Part shown: in pieces, positions 53,623 through 62,170 of the stretch
Numbering within the stretch: the first letter of the stretch is position 1
Layout: every line of letters begins with the position of its first letter
Notes under the pieces: model-generated
Seen by the model: the letters and a program-made list of their open reading frames with translations, nothing else
What the model was told of the DNA's origin: nothing
Databases searched by the model: none
Position numbers and translations under genes: made by a program
Source of the DNA: Nocardia sp. XZ_19_385
GTDB taxonomy: Bacteria; Actinomycetota; Actinomycetes; Mycobacteriales; Mycobacteriaceae
Direction of reading: 5' to 3'
DNA: 64,000 bases
NCBI RefSeq assembly: GCF_015355755.1
Contig: NZ_JACVEE010000003.1
Span: 620,001 to 684,000 of the forward strand

Positions 53623-55230
53623 ATGCGGGTCCGCACCGCCACACCCCGGGTCGGGGTCACCAGATGGTTGATTGCCATGGTCTGTCTCGTCGCGGCGGTC
53701 GCGGCCCCGCGAGCGGCGGCCCAGCCCGCCGGTGCCGCCCCGGTGGTGACCGTCACGGGCGGTTCGATCCGCGGTCTGCACTCGGATGGGATCGTCGAAT
53801 ACCTCGGCGTGCCGTTCGCGGCACCGGCGATGGGGGAGAACAGGTTTGCACCCCCGCTGCCCCCGGCTCCGTGGACGGGCGTGCGGTCCGCGGTTACCCA
53901 CGGTCCGCAGTGCCCGCAGTCGTCTCCGGTGCCGGGCCTGGCATTGCAGGAGTCGAGCGAGGATTGCCTGAGCATCGATATCTACGTTCCCCCGAACTCC
54001 GCCGATGTCGCATTGCCGGTCATGGTTTGGTTTTACGGGGGCGCCTTCGTGCTCGGATCCAACGCACAATACGACTCCCCGAGCAGGCTCGTTCGTGACG
54101 GCAAAGTCATTGTGGCCGTTCCCAATTACCGGGTCGGGCCCTTCGGATTCCTGGCGCTGCCCGAGCTGGCCGACAGTGCCGGCGGAATCACGGGCACCTA
54201 TGGCTTGCTCGATCAGCAAGCCGCGCTGCGCTGGATCCAGGACAACGCCCGCGCGTTCGGCGGAGATCCCGGCAATGTCACGATCTTCGGTGAGTCCGCC
54301 GGTGGCATGAGCGTGTGCAGCCAGATCGCCTCCCCGCTGACGCGGGGACTGTTCAGCCGGGCGATCATCGAGAGTGGCTCCTGTGCCCGCAGCCCGCTCG
54401 CCCCACCCAGCAAGGAGCGCGCCTACCAGCAGTCGGCCGACTACGCCGCCGGCCTCGGCTGTGGCGAGGTGCCTACGCGGCTACAGTGCTTGCGCGCACT
54501 GCCGATCGACCGGTTGCTCAGTTCGCCTACGACACAATTGAATTCGATGGCGGTGACCTGGAGTCCGGTCCAGGACGGCGTCGTGGTGACCTCCAGCCCC
54601 GAACAGGCGCTGGCTTCCGGAGCGGCACGCGATATGCCGCTCATCATCGGTAGCAACGCCGACGAAGGCGCAACGTTCATCGCTCTGCTCGATTACGCGC
54701 GCGCAACCATACCCACCGCGGCCGACTACCTCGGCTGGGCACGAGAACTATTCGGTGACAACAGCACTCAGGTGCTGGCCCGCTACCCTGTGACCGGCTT
54801 TGCCACTCCGGCCGCGGCCAAGGAGCGGGTGATCACGGACGGATTCTTCGCCTGCCCCGCACAGTTCACCGCCGAGGCCGCACGCCGCGGCGGCGCACAG
54901 GTCTGGCAATACCGATTCAACGACGCGCCCCTGGGTCGGAATCCCCTGCTACCAGGAGCCTTTCACGGCGCGGAAGTCCCCTACGTCTTCTCCGGGCTGA
55001 TGGGCGTGCCCATCCCGCTGCCCCCGGCCGCGGATCGGCTCTCCCGGGGCATCCAGCAGAGCTGGGCGCAATTCGCGCATACCGGCGACCCTGTGACAAC
55101 GGACTTCACGCCCTGGCCGGCCGCTCCCGGGATCACCCTCGAGCTCGGAGGCGACCGCATCACTACCGCCGACTCGTTCGCCCGGGACCACCATTGCGAC
55201 CTGTGGTCGGGCATCAGCCACATTGGCTAG
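53623..55230 (+). CDS. Secreted type-B carboxylesterase
   Basis: The ATG at 53623 follows GGGAG and gives 535 residues with a signal peptide (LIAMVCLVAAVAAPRAAAQP). The catalytic triad is intact: Ser225 in GESAGG, the Glu near SNADEGATF, and His in FHGAEVPYVF. The oxyanion segment is FYGGAF. This carboxylesterase/lipase family hydrolyses carboxylic esters. It follows a MarR gene that probably controls it. Its end overlaps the convergent membrane protein by 17 bases. Confidence 0.93.
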   Translation: MRVRTATPRVGVTRWLIAMVCLVAAVAAPRAAAQPAGAAPVVTVTGGSIRGLHSDGIVEYLGVPFAAPAMGENRFAPPLPPAPWTGVRSAVTHGPQCPQSSPVPGLALQESSEDCLSIDIYVPPNSADVALPVMVWFYGGAFVLGSNAQYDSPSRLVRDGKVIVAVPNYRVGPFGFLALPELADSAGGITGTYGLLDQQAALRWIQDNARAFGGDPGNVTIFGESAGGMSVCSQIASPLTRGLFSRAIIESGSCARSPLAPPSKERAYQQSADYAAGLGCGEVPTRLQCLRALPIDRLLSSPTTQLNSMAVTWSPVQDGVVVTSSPEQALASGAARDMPLIIGSNADEGATFIALLDYARATIPTAADYLGWARELFGDNSTQVLARYPVTGFATPAAAKERVITDGFFACPAQFTAEAARRGGAQVWQYRFNDAPLGRNPLLPGAFHGAEVPYVFSGLMGVPIPLPPAADRLSRGIQQSWAQFAHTGDPVTTDFTPWPAAPGITLELGGDRITTADSFARDHHCDLWSGISHIG

Positions 55231-56140
55231 CGGTGGCGGCCGGGGAACGACTGAACTCCGGCCGGAGCGCTCCAACACCGTTGCGCGGCAGGACGATCGC
55301 GGTTCCCCGTCGGTATGACCAGGTGCGCGGCAGGATTAGATAGGTGTCGTTGGTGCTCATCACCAGGACCAGGCCGTCGTAGCGGTAGCGATAGGCCGAC
55401 CCCGGGTCGGTACAGGCCACCTTGCGCACGCCGGGGATGTTGAGGTCGATCGCCTTCTCGGTGTAGAGGGTGAGCGTCGGGATGCTGGACAGGCTTTGCT
55501 CGATCCGGACCGCCCGGCCCTTGCCGACCTCCAGGGAGTAGGCCGTCGCGCCCCAGAAGAAGCTGCCGCCGACCAGGAGGAAGATCAGTATCCATTCGAA
55601 CGGGGCCGGCGTCGGCGGGCGGGCGCCCGCCACCGTGGCCAGATCGGCGCGCCGCGCGCGAACCACACCCCACAGCATCAACAGGCCGATGATCAGGCAG
55701 AACGGTGCGACCCCGATCCCGCGATTGAACGGAGTCTGAAACTGTAACTGGGACAAACCATTCAGCAGCAACAAGGTCCCCAGCACGGTGACGGCGATGG
55801 TCAGCCAGCGCGGGCGCGGGCGCTCGCGCAGCCGGCGCGGGAGTAACGCCGGCCCCCACATGATCGCCAACGCCACCACCGCGAATGTCGCCAGCGGGAT
55901 GAACAAGCCGTCCGCGCTGCGCATGACGTAGTCGGTGGTGGTCAGGCCCAGCGATGTCGAGTCCACTCCGAAGTACGCGCAGAAGCCCTTGGCGTGGAAG
56001 AACCCCCAGTAGTAGAGCAACCCCGCAAGCGCCGTGGCGGGGGCGACGAATTGCGCGACCAGCTGCGCCCACTGCGAGAGATCGGTCAGCGAGGTACGGG
56101 CGCCGGTCTGCCGCTCGGCCGGAGGGGGAGTGTCAGCCAC
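55214..56140 (-). CDS. Membrane protein, unknown function
   Basis: The 308-residue protein has four to five membrane helices (about residues 28-50, 78-98, 110-130, 140-160 and 180-200) and an extracytoplasmic C-terminal region of about 100 residues with YTEKAIDLNIPGVRKVACTD and DTYLILPRTWSYRR. No domain recognised. It overlaps the lipoprotein gene by eight bases, so the two are probably translated together. Cys near the C-terminus may form a disulfide. Confidence 0.8.
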   Translation of the reverse strand: MADTPPPAERQTGARTSLTDLSQWAQLVAQFVAPATALAGLLYYWGFFHAKGFCAYFGVDSTSLGLTTTDYVMRSADGLFIPLATFAVVALAIMWGPALLPRRLRERPRPRWLTIAVTVLGTLLLLNGLSQLQFQTPFNRGIGVAPFCLIIGLLMLWGVVRARRADLATVAGARPPTPAPFEWILIFLLVGGSFFWGATAYSLEVGKGRAVRIEQSLSSIPTLTLYTEKAIDLNIPGVRKVACTDPGSAYRYRYDGLVLVMSTNDTYLILPRTWSYRRGTAIVLPRNGVGALRPEFSRSPAATASQCG

Positions 56141-56747
56141 CGGGCTGCGTGGTGGTGGTCGTGGTCGGCTCCGGTGGCGTGGTCGTCTCGGCCTCGGTGG
56201 TCGTCGTGGTGGTCGGCGGCGTGGTGCCGGTGTCGGTGTCGATGATCTCGTCGGGTTCGCACTGCTTGGCGTAGATCACAAGCGTTTCCCCCGCGTTGAG
56301 CTCGGCCTTCGGCCCCTCACCGCCTGCGGGCAGCGTCTTGCTCATGCCCACATAGGCCAGGAAGGCTCCGGTACGCGGGGCGTCCGGACTCGCAAAGCAC
56401 GAGGGGGTCGGTGCGGAATTGTCGATTTGCCTCCCGACCTTGACGCAGTCGTCAGCGAGTTTCTCGGCGCGGCACCCGGTGGCGATCCGGGCGCGCATCG
56501 CGCCCTCGACGGACTCGACGGGCACCCCTTCGCCGAAATTCTGCGGTCCCAGATCGATCGGGATGCCTTTCGCTCCGCCGCCACCACCGTTGCCTGTGCC
56601 GGTGCCATTGCCGGTGCGGGGCTCAGCGGTATCTTCGATCACAGGTCCGGCGGGGTCGCCGGAGCCGGGCGGGGTGGAGGCCGTGTCGCAGGAAGCCAGT
56701 GCCCCGAGCATCACAGCCGTGACCAGGATTCTTGCCGCCTTGCGCAT
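56133..56747 (-). CDS. Lipoprotein with Thr-rich tail
   Basis: The 204-residue protein begins with a lipoprotein signal (ARILVTAVMLGALASC, lipobox LASC), then a Gly-rich spacer and a domain with KGIPIDLGPQNFGEGVPVES and four further Cys. The last 40 residues are Thr/Pro/Glu-rich (TTPPTTTTTTEAETTT), typical of wall-spanning or glycosylated segments. It overlaps the membrane protein gene downstream. Function unknown. Confidence 0.82.
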   Translation of the reverse strand: MRKAARILVTAVMLGALASCDTASTPPGSGDPAGPVIEDTAEPRTGNGTGTGNGGGGGAKGIPIDLGPQNFGEGVPVESVEGAMRARIATGCRAEKLADDCVKVGRQIDNSAPTPSCFASPDAPRTGAFLAYVGMSKTLPAGGEGPKAELNAGETLVIYAKQCEPDEIIDTDTGTTPPTTTTTTEAETTTPPEPTTTTTTQPGG

Positions 56748-56947
56748 AGGAACTCCATCCGAGTCGCGAACGAAACAAACGGCGTCCCTGCAATTCTTCA
56801 GCGTCTGCCTCCAGTGCGCACCGGTTTCGGCGTTCCGGTGTGGTTACGGCTCAGCCGTCTCCCGCAGGAGGCCCACACGGGCTCGGATCACGAGCGTGAC
56901 TGCTTCGAGTTCGCCCTCGTCGGTGAGCGTGGTGTTGTCCCGCCCGA

Positions 56948-57211
56948 TTACTGGCTGGGTTGCGGCACGTTGACGTGGCAGTCGCCGACTTTCGGATTCA
57001 TCCCGAGGTAGTTCAGGGGCCCGGCGGCGATGGTGGCCGCGATGGTGCCGGTGCTCGCGCAGTTGGTGGGGGCGCTGTCGAAGTAGTCGCGTTGGGCGGC
57101 GGCGATGGCGCCGATGATCAGCCAGGCGAATACTACTACCGCGAGCAGACCGCCGATTCTGGACCGGCCGGCCCCGCGCATCCGCCTGCTGTCGTTCTCA
57201 TACGTTCTCAT
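56948..57211 (-). CDS. Small membrane protein
   Basis: The 87-residue protein has one membrane helix (about residues 20-40, GGLLAVVVFAWLIIGAIAAA) and a short exported tail with two Cys (APTNCASTG, VGDCHVNV). AGGAGATCC lies before the ATG. It is common in this group next to envelope or sigma genes, but I know no function. It is in one direction with the sigma-like gene, 15 bp upstream. Confidence 0.75.
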   Translation of the reverse strand: MRTYENDSRRMRGAGRSRIGGLLAVVVFAWLIIGAIAAAQRDYFDSAPTNCASTGTIAATIAAGPLNYLGMNPKVGDCHVNVPQPSQ

Positions 57212-57226
57212 TGTCGGATCTCCTTG

Positions 57227-57763
57227 TTAATGGGTTCGATAGGCGTTGCGAGCGACCAGCGCCAGAGTGACGTCGGCTGGATCGGCGCCGAGTTCGCGGG
57301 CGATCTGGGTGGCGGTGGGCATTCGGCCCAGCCGTTGCTGCAGCACGGGTATCGCGGGTTCGATTGACTGTTGAATGCCGTTGAGCCGCAGTGGAATCCG
57401 TGGAATCCAAATCACCTCGTGGAACAGCCGATGGACCGCATCGGTGATTGCGGGTATCGCGTAGCGCAGAAACGGAGCATCGAAGTCGGGGTCGTACCGG
57501 TCTACGGCCGCCACCATGCCGGTTCTGGCGGCCGTCAGCAGGTCGTCGAATGGTAAGGGGCGGGCGGCGAACTTACCGGCGATGTGTTCGGCCAGCGGCA
57601 GGCAGCGCGTGATCAGGTCCTCCCGCAGGGCAATTCGGCGGGGGTCGTCGCGGCGCAAGTGGGCCAGCTCGGCGAACAACGGCTCGATGCCGTCGAGAGT
57701 GTCGCTGCCGTGGTGCTTGCCGGGCGCCGGACGGGAAAGAGTTGGTGTCGATTGATTGCTCAT
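57227..57763 (-). CDS. SigF/SigB-type sigma-like protein lacking region 4
   Basis: The ATG at 57763 gives 178 residues. Region 2 is clear (CLPLAEHIAGKFAARPLPFD, VDRYDPDFDAPFLRYAIPAI) and region 3 follows (RLGRMPTATQIARELG, ADVTLALVARNAY). Proteins of this group normally go on with about 80 residues containing region 4, the -35 binding part; here the frame stops right after NAYRTH and the next gene starts 15 bp later, so region 4 is absent, not frameshifted. It may be a decoy, an anti-sigma partner, or a sigma needing a separate region 4 protein. Confidence 0.82.
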   Translation of the reverse strand: MSNQSTPTLSRPAPGKHHGSDTLDGIEPLFAELAHLRRDDPRRIALREDLITRCLPLAEHIAGKFAARPLPFDDLLTAARTGMVAAVDRYDPDFDAPFLRYAIPAITDAVHRLFHEVIWIPRIPLRLNGIQQSIEPAIPVLQQRLGRMPTATQIARELGADPADVTLALVARNAYRTH

Positions 57764-57905
57764 CGGGGTTGCCTCGGATTCGGCTGAAATCGACGGCGAT
57801 ATCGGATGCTCGCGCACGGGGGTGAACGAGTCTGAACCGAGCGACTCCCGGCATCGGTCGCCGCGCGGGTGTCCAGCGGTCAGCGTGCGAGCGGTGGATT
57901 CACTC

Positions 57906-57958
57906 AGTACACACCGCCCACGGCCTTGTGTCAACAGTGTAGGTCTACACCATCGACA
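57906..57958 (-). promoter_or_regulatory. Promoter-operator 1 of TetR pair, toward sigma-like gene
   Basis: On the minus strand TTGACA-N17-TGTACT (57934-57906) overlaps the palindrome 57929-57958, whose halves (TGTCAACAGTGTAGG against its inverted partner) match at 11 of 15. Inner arms are TGTAG and CTACA. The same promoter-operator arrangement recurs at 59504-59557. Confidence 0.6.
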
Positions 57959-57976
57959 GATGGCTATTCGCGCCGG

Positions 57977-57998
57977 TGTCAACGATGTAGGTCTACAC
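57977..57998. promoter_or_regulatory. Operator 2, at start of first TetR gene
   Basis: TGTCAAC-N2-TGTAGGTCTACAC repeats operator 1 almost exactly and ends 11 bp before the TetR start at 58010. It is well placed for autorepression. Confidence 0.65.
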
Positions 57999-58009
57999 TC
58001 ACGGGCGTG

Positions 58010-58702
58010 ATGGCTGAAACTCCGAGACCCCGTGTGAATGCCAAGTCCGGTGCGGTTACCCGAGATAGCGTCCTGACCGCCGCGCTGGAGATCGTCGATC
58101 GAGGCGGCGTCGAGGGCCTGTCGATGCGGCGGCTGGCCGAGGCGGTGGGGCGGGATCCGATGGTGGTCTATCGGCACGTGCCGAACAAGGCCGCGGTGCT
58201 CGACGGGGTCGCCGAAATGGTGTTCGCACAACTGACCGTGGACCCTACCGATGCGGATTGGGTCACCCAATTACGTACGGTCGCACGCGATTTCCGCCGA
58301 TTGGCGCTGCGTCATCCCAAAGTGGTGCCGCTGCTGGTGACCCGCCCGTTGTCGACACCGCTGGGGCAGCGTCCGCAGGCGGTGCTGCGCCCACTGGAGG
58401 ACGTGCTCGCATTGCTCACCCGGGCCGGGTTCCGCGGGCCGGACGCCCTGCACATCTACCGGGCGCTGTTCGGATTCCTCTACGGGCACGTATTGAACGA
58501 GCTGCAGGAACTCGTGGAGCGGCCGGAAGAAACCGACGACGTGCTGCGGCTCGGTTTGCACCGCCTACCGCTGGCCGATTTCCCGCTACTGCGCGGTCTC
58601 GCCTCGGACCTGGCGGCCTATGACGGCGCGGCCGAACTCGAACGGGGCCTGGACATTCTGCTGGCCGGCTTGGCCGCGATCCTGCCGCACCCCAGCCGGT
58701 AG
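58010..58702 (+). CDS. TetR-family regulator (paralogue A)
   Basis: The ATG at 58010 gives 230 residues with a helix-turn-helix at about 35-65 (LSMRRLAEAVGRDPMVVYRH) and a TetR_C-like C-terminus (ALHIYRALFGFLYGHVLNEL, RLGLHRLPLADFPLLRGLA). It is closely similar along its length to the TetR at 58712-59452, which lies in opposite orientation, so the two arose by an inverted duplication. Two operators lie just upstream. The LxLHRLPxxxFPLLRGL core is a repeat characteristic of this group. Ligand unknown. Confidence 0.93.
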   Translation: MAETPRPRVNAKSGAVTRDSVLTAALEIVDRGGVEGLSMRRLAEAVGRDPMVVYRHVPNKAAVLDGVAEMVFAQLTVDPTDADWVTQLRTVARDFRRLALRHPKVVPLLVTRPLSTPLGQRPQAVLRPLEDVLALLTRAGFRGPDALHIYRALFGFLYGHVLNELQELVERPEETDDVLRLGLHRLPLADFPLLRGLASDLAAYDGAAELERGLDILLAGLAAILPHPSR

Positions 58703-58711
58703 CCGCGCGCC

Positions 58712-59452
58712 TCAGTCGCTTCGGGCGCCGCCCTCGGATTCCCAATCCTGCTCTGCGGTAGTGGCATTCGAGTCGACGCCGAGCGGTGCCGTCGGAACGG
58801 TCGAGGCCAGGCCGGTGAGCAGGGTGTCGAGCCCGCGTTCGAGCTCACCGGCACCGTCATAGGCCGCCAGATCCGCCGCCAGCCCGCGCAGCAGCGGAAA
58901 TTCGCCGATCGGCAAGCGGTGCAGGCCTAATCGCAGCAGGTCGGTGGATTCCTCAGGGCGTTCGACGATCTCTTGCAACTCATTGAGGACGTGCCCGTAG
59001 AGGAATCCGAACAGCGCCCGATAGATGTGCAGCGCGTCGGCGCCGCTGAAATCCGCTCGGGTGAGCAACGTCAGGATGTGCTCCAGCGGCCGCAGGGTGC
59101 CCAGTGGCCGAAGCCCGAGCGGGGTGGCCAGTGGGTGAGTCACCAGCAGCGGCACCACATTCGGGTGCGCAACGGCCATTTGCCGGAAGTCGCGTGCAAC
59201 GAGCCGTAACTGGTGGCGCCAGTCGGGATCGGTGGCGTGCACGGTCAGCTGTTCGAGCACGACTTCCGCAACGCCGTCCAGCACCGCCGCCTTGTTCGCG
59301 GCGTGCCGGTACAGCACCATCGGGTCGCGCCCGAGCGCCTCGCCGAGCCGCCGCATCGACAGCCGATCGACGGTGTCGCGGTCGATGATCTCGAGCGCGG
59401 CCGCCAGTATCGCGGCGCGGGTGAGTGAATTGTTCCGGACGGATCCAACCAT
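58712..59452 (-). CDS. TetR-family regulator (paralogue B)
   Basis: The ATG at 59452 follows AGGAGCC and gives 246 residues. It shares with paralogue A the helix-turn-helix (LSMRRLGEALGRDPMVLYRH) and the C-terminal core (HIYRALFGFLYGHVLNELQE). Its tail is longer and acidic (EQDWESEGGARSD). The two genes are convergent with nine bases between stops. A single operator with long arms lies upstream of it at 59527-59557. Binding to both loci by both proteins is likely. Confidence 0.93.
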   Translation of the reverse strand: MVGSVRNNSLTRAAILAAALEIIDRDTVDRLSMRRLGEALGRDPMVLYRHAANKAAVLDGVAEVVLEQLTVHATDPDWRHQLRLVARDFRQMAVAHPNVVPLLVTHPLATPLGLRPLGTLRPLEHILTLLTRADFSGADALHIYRALFGFLYGHVLNELQEIVERPEESTDLLRLGLHRLPIGEFPLLRGLAADLAAYDGAGELERGLDTLLTGLASTVPTAPLGVDSNATTAEQDWESEGGARSD

Positions 59453-59503
59453 GGTGGCTCCTAGCAGGTTTCGTGCTCGCGGCAATGCTGGTGCCAGAAC
59501 TCC

Positions 59504-59557
59504 AGTACACGCCCCTGCGGCCGCTATGTCAACGTTGTAGGTCTACATGTGTTGACA
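59504..59557 (-). promoter_or_regulatory. Promoter-operator 3 upstream of TetR paralogue B
   Basis: TGTCAAC (59527-59533) and GTTGACA (59551-59557) enclose TGTAGGTCTACA, a nearly complete palindrome. On the minus strand TTGACA-N17-TGTACT (59532-59504) overlaps it, as at 57906-57958. Confidence 0.65.
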
Positions 59558-59826
59558 GGCAAACTGCCTTGGAGATGTATGCATCATGAAGGTCGATGGT
59601 CACATCAACGATATGTGAATGTGAGACTCAAACGGGATATTCGATCAGGCTAAACACCTCGCCGGACCTCCAAGCCCGCACTCATCTGCCACCAAATATG
59701 ACGCTTTCTGTTGACGGGCGTCGAGTTTTCGGTATGTTCTGCGACATGTGGTCTGGCTCATACCCGCCGCATCCCGCCCGGGACTTCACCTCGTCTGCCC
59801 ACGCAGATCGCTAGCTAGGAACAACT
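59558..59826 (+). promoter_or_regulatory. Promoter region of AAHS transporter gene
   Basis: TTGACG (59711-59716) and TATGTT (59733-59738) with a 16-bp spacer form a plausible primary-sigma promoter about 90 bp before the transporter start. The rest of this 269-bp stretch shows no gene. Confidence 0.5.
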
Positions 59827-61194
59827 ATGACGAGATCAACTACACGTCCTCCGCAACGCCGACGCGGTGGGGCAGTGGTCTTCCTCCTGTGTTTCGTGAC
59901 CATCGTTTTCGATGGCTACGACCTCGTCGTCTACGGATCGACCGTCCCGACGCTGATGGCTTACGAACCGTGGGGCCTGGACTCGGCCGAGGCGGGTTTC
60001 ATCGGCAGTTTCGCCCTGGTCGGCATGCTGATCGGATCTATGACGGTCGGGTTGATCACCGACCGGTTCGGCCGCCGCCGGATCATGCTCTGGTCGATCG
60101 CCTGGTTTTCGACCTGCATGTTGCTCACCACGCTGGCGCCCAACGAGTACGTCTTCGGCGCATTGCGCTTCCTGACCGGAATCGGCCTCGGCGGTGTCGT
60201 CCCGACCTGCGTCGCCCTCACCATCGAGTTCGCTCCCAAGAGCCGGCGCAACCTCGCCAATGCCGTGATGTTCAGTGGCTACTCGGTCGGCGGCGTCGGC
60301 GCCGCGGTATCGGCGATGGCACTGCTACCCGAGGTCGATTTCCGAGTCCTCTACGCCGTGGGCGCCCTGCCGCTGATCACGCTATTGCCCATCGCGTATC
60401 GGTACCTGCCCGAGTCGGTTTCGTATCTGGCGAGGACGGGGCAGGAAGACCTCGCCGCTGATACCGCGCGCCGCTACGGACTGGTCTATAGCGATATCGT
60501 GACGACCGACCAGCCTGCTGACGCGGCCGGTCAGCCGCAGTCGAGTATCCGTCAGCTGCTGTCGCCCCGGTGGCGACGTTCGACGGTGCTGTTCGCTGCG
60601 GCGAATTTCTGTGGCCTGCTGCTGGTTTACGGCCTCAACACCTGGCTGCCGCAGATCATGCGCACCGCCGGATTCGCTCTCGGCAGCTCCTTGGCCTTCC
60701 TGCTCGTCCTCAATCTCGGCGCGATCGTGGGCGCCATCAGCGCCTCGCACATCGCCGACCGGGTCGGGGTGCAGAAGGTGGTCATCGCCTCGTTCTCGAT
60801 CGCATTCGTCGCGATCTTCCTGATCAGCCTCAACCTGCCCGCGGGAGTGCTCTTCCTCCTGGTGGCGGTCGCGGGCTTCGGTAGCGTCGGAACCCAGATC
60901 CTGGTCGGTGGGTTCTGCGCTACCCACTATCCGCAGCATCTCACCGCGACCGCGCTGGCCAGCTCGCTCGGCGTCGGGCGCATCGGCGCGATATGCGGGC
61001 CGATCCTGGGCGGCATGATCGCCAGCTGGATGCTCGGTTACCAGGTCAATTTCTATGTGTTCGCGACGGTCGCCGTCCTGGGCGCGCTTGTCGCCGCCTC
61101 GGTGCCACGCCAAACCGGTGCCGCCGCAAGCACTTCCGACATCGTGAAGCCCGCGGTGCGCGTCGATGCCGAACTCGTCCGCGACGAGCAGTAG
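59827..61194 (+). CDS. MFS transporter, aromatic acid:H+ symporter (AAHS) type
   Basis: The 455-residue protein has 12 membrane helices. The DGYD motif in helix 1 (TIVFDGYDLVVYGSTVP), GLITDRFGRRRIMLWS between helices 2 and 3, and HIADRVGVQKVV between 8 and 9 are the marks of AAHS carriers such as PcaK and BenK, which import benzoates or hydroxybenzoates. It is followed by a PaaX-type regulator and, farther on, RidA, FAA hydrolase and cupin genes, so it probably feeds that pathway. TAGGA precedes the ATG. Confidence 0.92.
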   Translation: MTRSTTRPPQRRRGGAVVFLLCFVTIVFDGYDLVVYGSTVPTLMAYEPWGLDSAEAGFIGSFALVGMLIGSMTVGLITDRFGRRRIMLWSIAWFSTCMLLTTLAPNEYVFGALRFLTGIGLGGVVPTCVALTIEFAPKSRRNLANAVMFSGYSVGGVGAAVSAMALLPEVDFRVLYAVGALPLITLLPIAYRYLPESVSYLARTGQEDLAADTARRYGLVYSDIVTTDQPADAAGQPQSSIRQLLSPRWRRSTVLFAAANFCGLLLVYGLNTWLPQIMRTAGFALGSSLAFLLVLNLGAIVGAISASHIADRVGVQKVVIASFSIAFVAIFLISLNLPAGVLFLLVAVAGFGSVGTQILVGGFCATHYPQHLTATALASSLGVGRIGAICGPILGGMIASWMLGYQVNFYVFATVAVLGALVAASVPRQTGAAASTSDIVKPAVRVDAELVRDEQ

Positions 61195-61202
61195 CGCGGG
61201 TC

Positions 61203-61240
61203 AGCTCCGATCCGCGTGCCGATGGCGCCGGATCGGAGCT
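61203..61240 (+). terminator. Hairpin between transporter and PaaX genes
   Basis: AGCTCCGATCC and GGATCGGAGCT form a perfect 11-bp stem a few bases after the transporter stop. No U-tract follows, but it can separate the two transcripts. Confidence 0.6.
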
Positions 61241-61269
61241 ATCCGGACCTTCCCTTATATTGTTGATTT

Positions 61270-62121
61270 ATGACGGTCGATCTGAGCGAAGCTGACACCA
61301 CGGTGAGCCGCGGCACCGAACCGCAGCCCCGTCAGCTGATCGTGACGCTGTTCGGCTTGTACGCCCGCGGTGAGCGCAACTGGCTCTCGGTCGCTTCGGT
61401 GGTGCGGATGATGGACCACATCGGAGTCGACGGACCGTCGGTGCGTTCGTCGATCTCGCGGCTCAAACGGCGCAACGTCCTGCTGAGCGCGCGGCACGAC
61501 GGCGTCGCCGGATATTCGCTGTCGCAATCGGTCCTCGACGTCGTCAACGAAGGTGACTCGCGCATCTTCGGCCGCCGCCGAGCCACCCTGGACGACAACT
61601 TCCTGGTTCTGGTGTTCTCGGTTCCGGAGTCCGAACGCGACAAGCGGCATGCGCTGCGCGTCGCCCTGACCAAGCTCGGATTCGGCACCGTGGCCCCGGG
61701 CGTGTGGATCGCGCCCGCCCATACCGAACGGGAAGCGCGCGAAGCGCTCGAGCGGCGCGGCCTGTCCGGCTATGTCGAAATGTTCGACGGCAGGCATATC
61801 GCCTTCGGCGATCTTCGGTCGAAGATCCGGCAGTGGTGGGACCTCGACGAATTGAGTGCGCTGTACTCCGACTTCATCACCACGCACCGGCCGGTGTTGC
61901 GCCGCGCCCGCGAGGGACAGCTCTCCGATCAGGCGGCGTTCACCGAATATGTTCCGATGCTCACCACCTGGCGGCGCCTGCCGTACCTGGATCCGGGGCT
62001 GCCGATCGCGCTGCTTCCGCACGGCTGGAACGGGGTCCTCGCCGAGGACCTCTTCGCCGATCTGAACGAGGCTCTGGGTGGACCGGCCCGTGAACACGCG
62101 CTGAAACTGATTCACCAGTAG
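61270..62121 (+). CDS. PaaX-family transcriptional regulator
   Basis: The 283-residue protein has the PaaX layout: N-terminal winged helix (PRQLIVTLFGLYARGERNWL, GVDGPSVRSSISRLKRRNVL) and a C-terminal part with DDNFLVLVFSVPESERDKRH and GFGTVAPGVWIAPAH. PaaX proteins repress phenylacetate or related aromatic pathways and respond to the CoA ester. No ribosome-binding site is seen, but TATATT ends nine bases before the ATG, so a leaderless transcript is likely. It stands between the transporter and the RidA/FAA genes. Confidence 0.93.
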   Translation: MTVDLSEADTTVSRGTEPQPRQLIVTLFGLYARGERNWLSVASVVRMMDHIGVDGPSVRSSISRLKRRNVLLSARHDGVAGYSLSQSVLDVVNEGDSRIFGRRRATLDDNFLVLVFSVPESERDKRHALRVALTKLGFGTVAPGVWIAPAHTEREAREALERRGLSGYVEMFDGRHIAFGDLRSKIRQWWDLDELSALYSDFITTHRPVLRRAREGQLSDQAAFTEYVPMLTTWRRLPYLDPGLPIALLPHGWNGVLAEDLFADLNEALGGPAREHALKLIHQ

Positions 62122-62128
62122 TCACAAA

Positions 62129-62158
62129 GGCGGCGGGGTACCGAAGTACCCCGCCGCC
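62129..62158. terminator. Bidirectional terminator between PaaX and RidA genes
   Basis: GGCGGCGGGGTAC and GTACCCCGCCGCC pair perfectly around CGAA, between two convergent stops. Confidence 0.8.
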
Positions 62159-62170
62159 GACGCGCCGCGA

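Noticed and set aside
57212..57226. Missing sigma region 4 explained by a frameshift
   Set aside because: Only 15 bp separate the stop from the next start, too little to hold region 4 in any frame.
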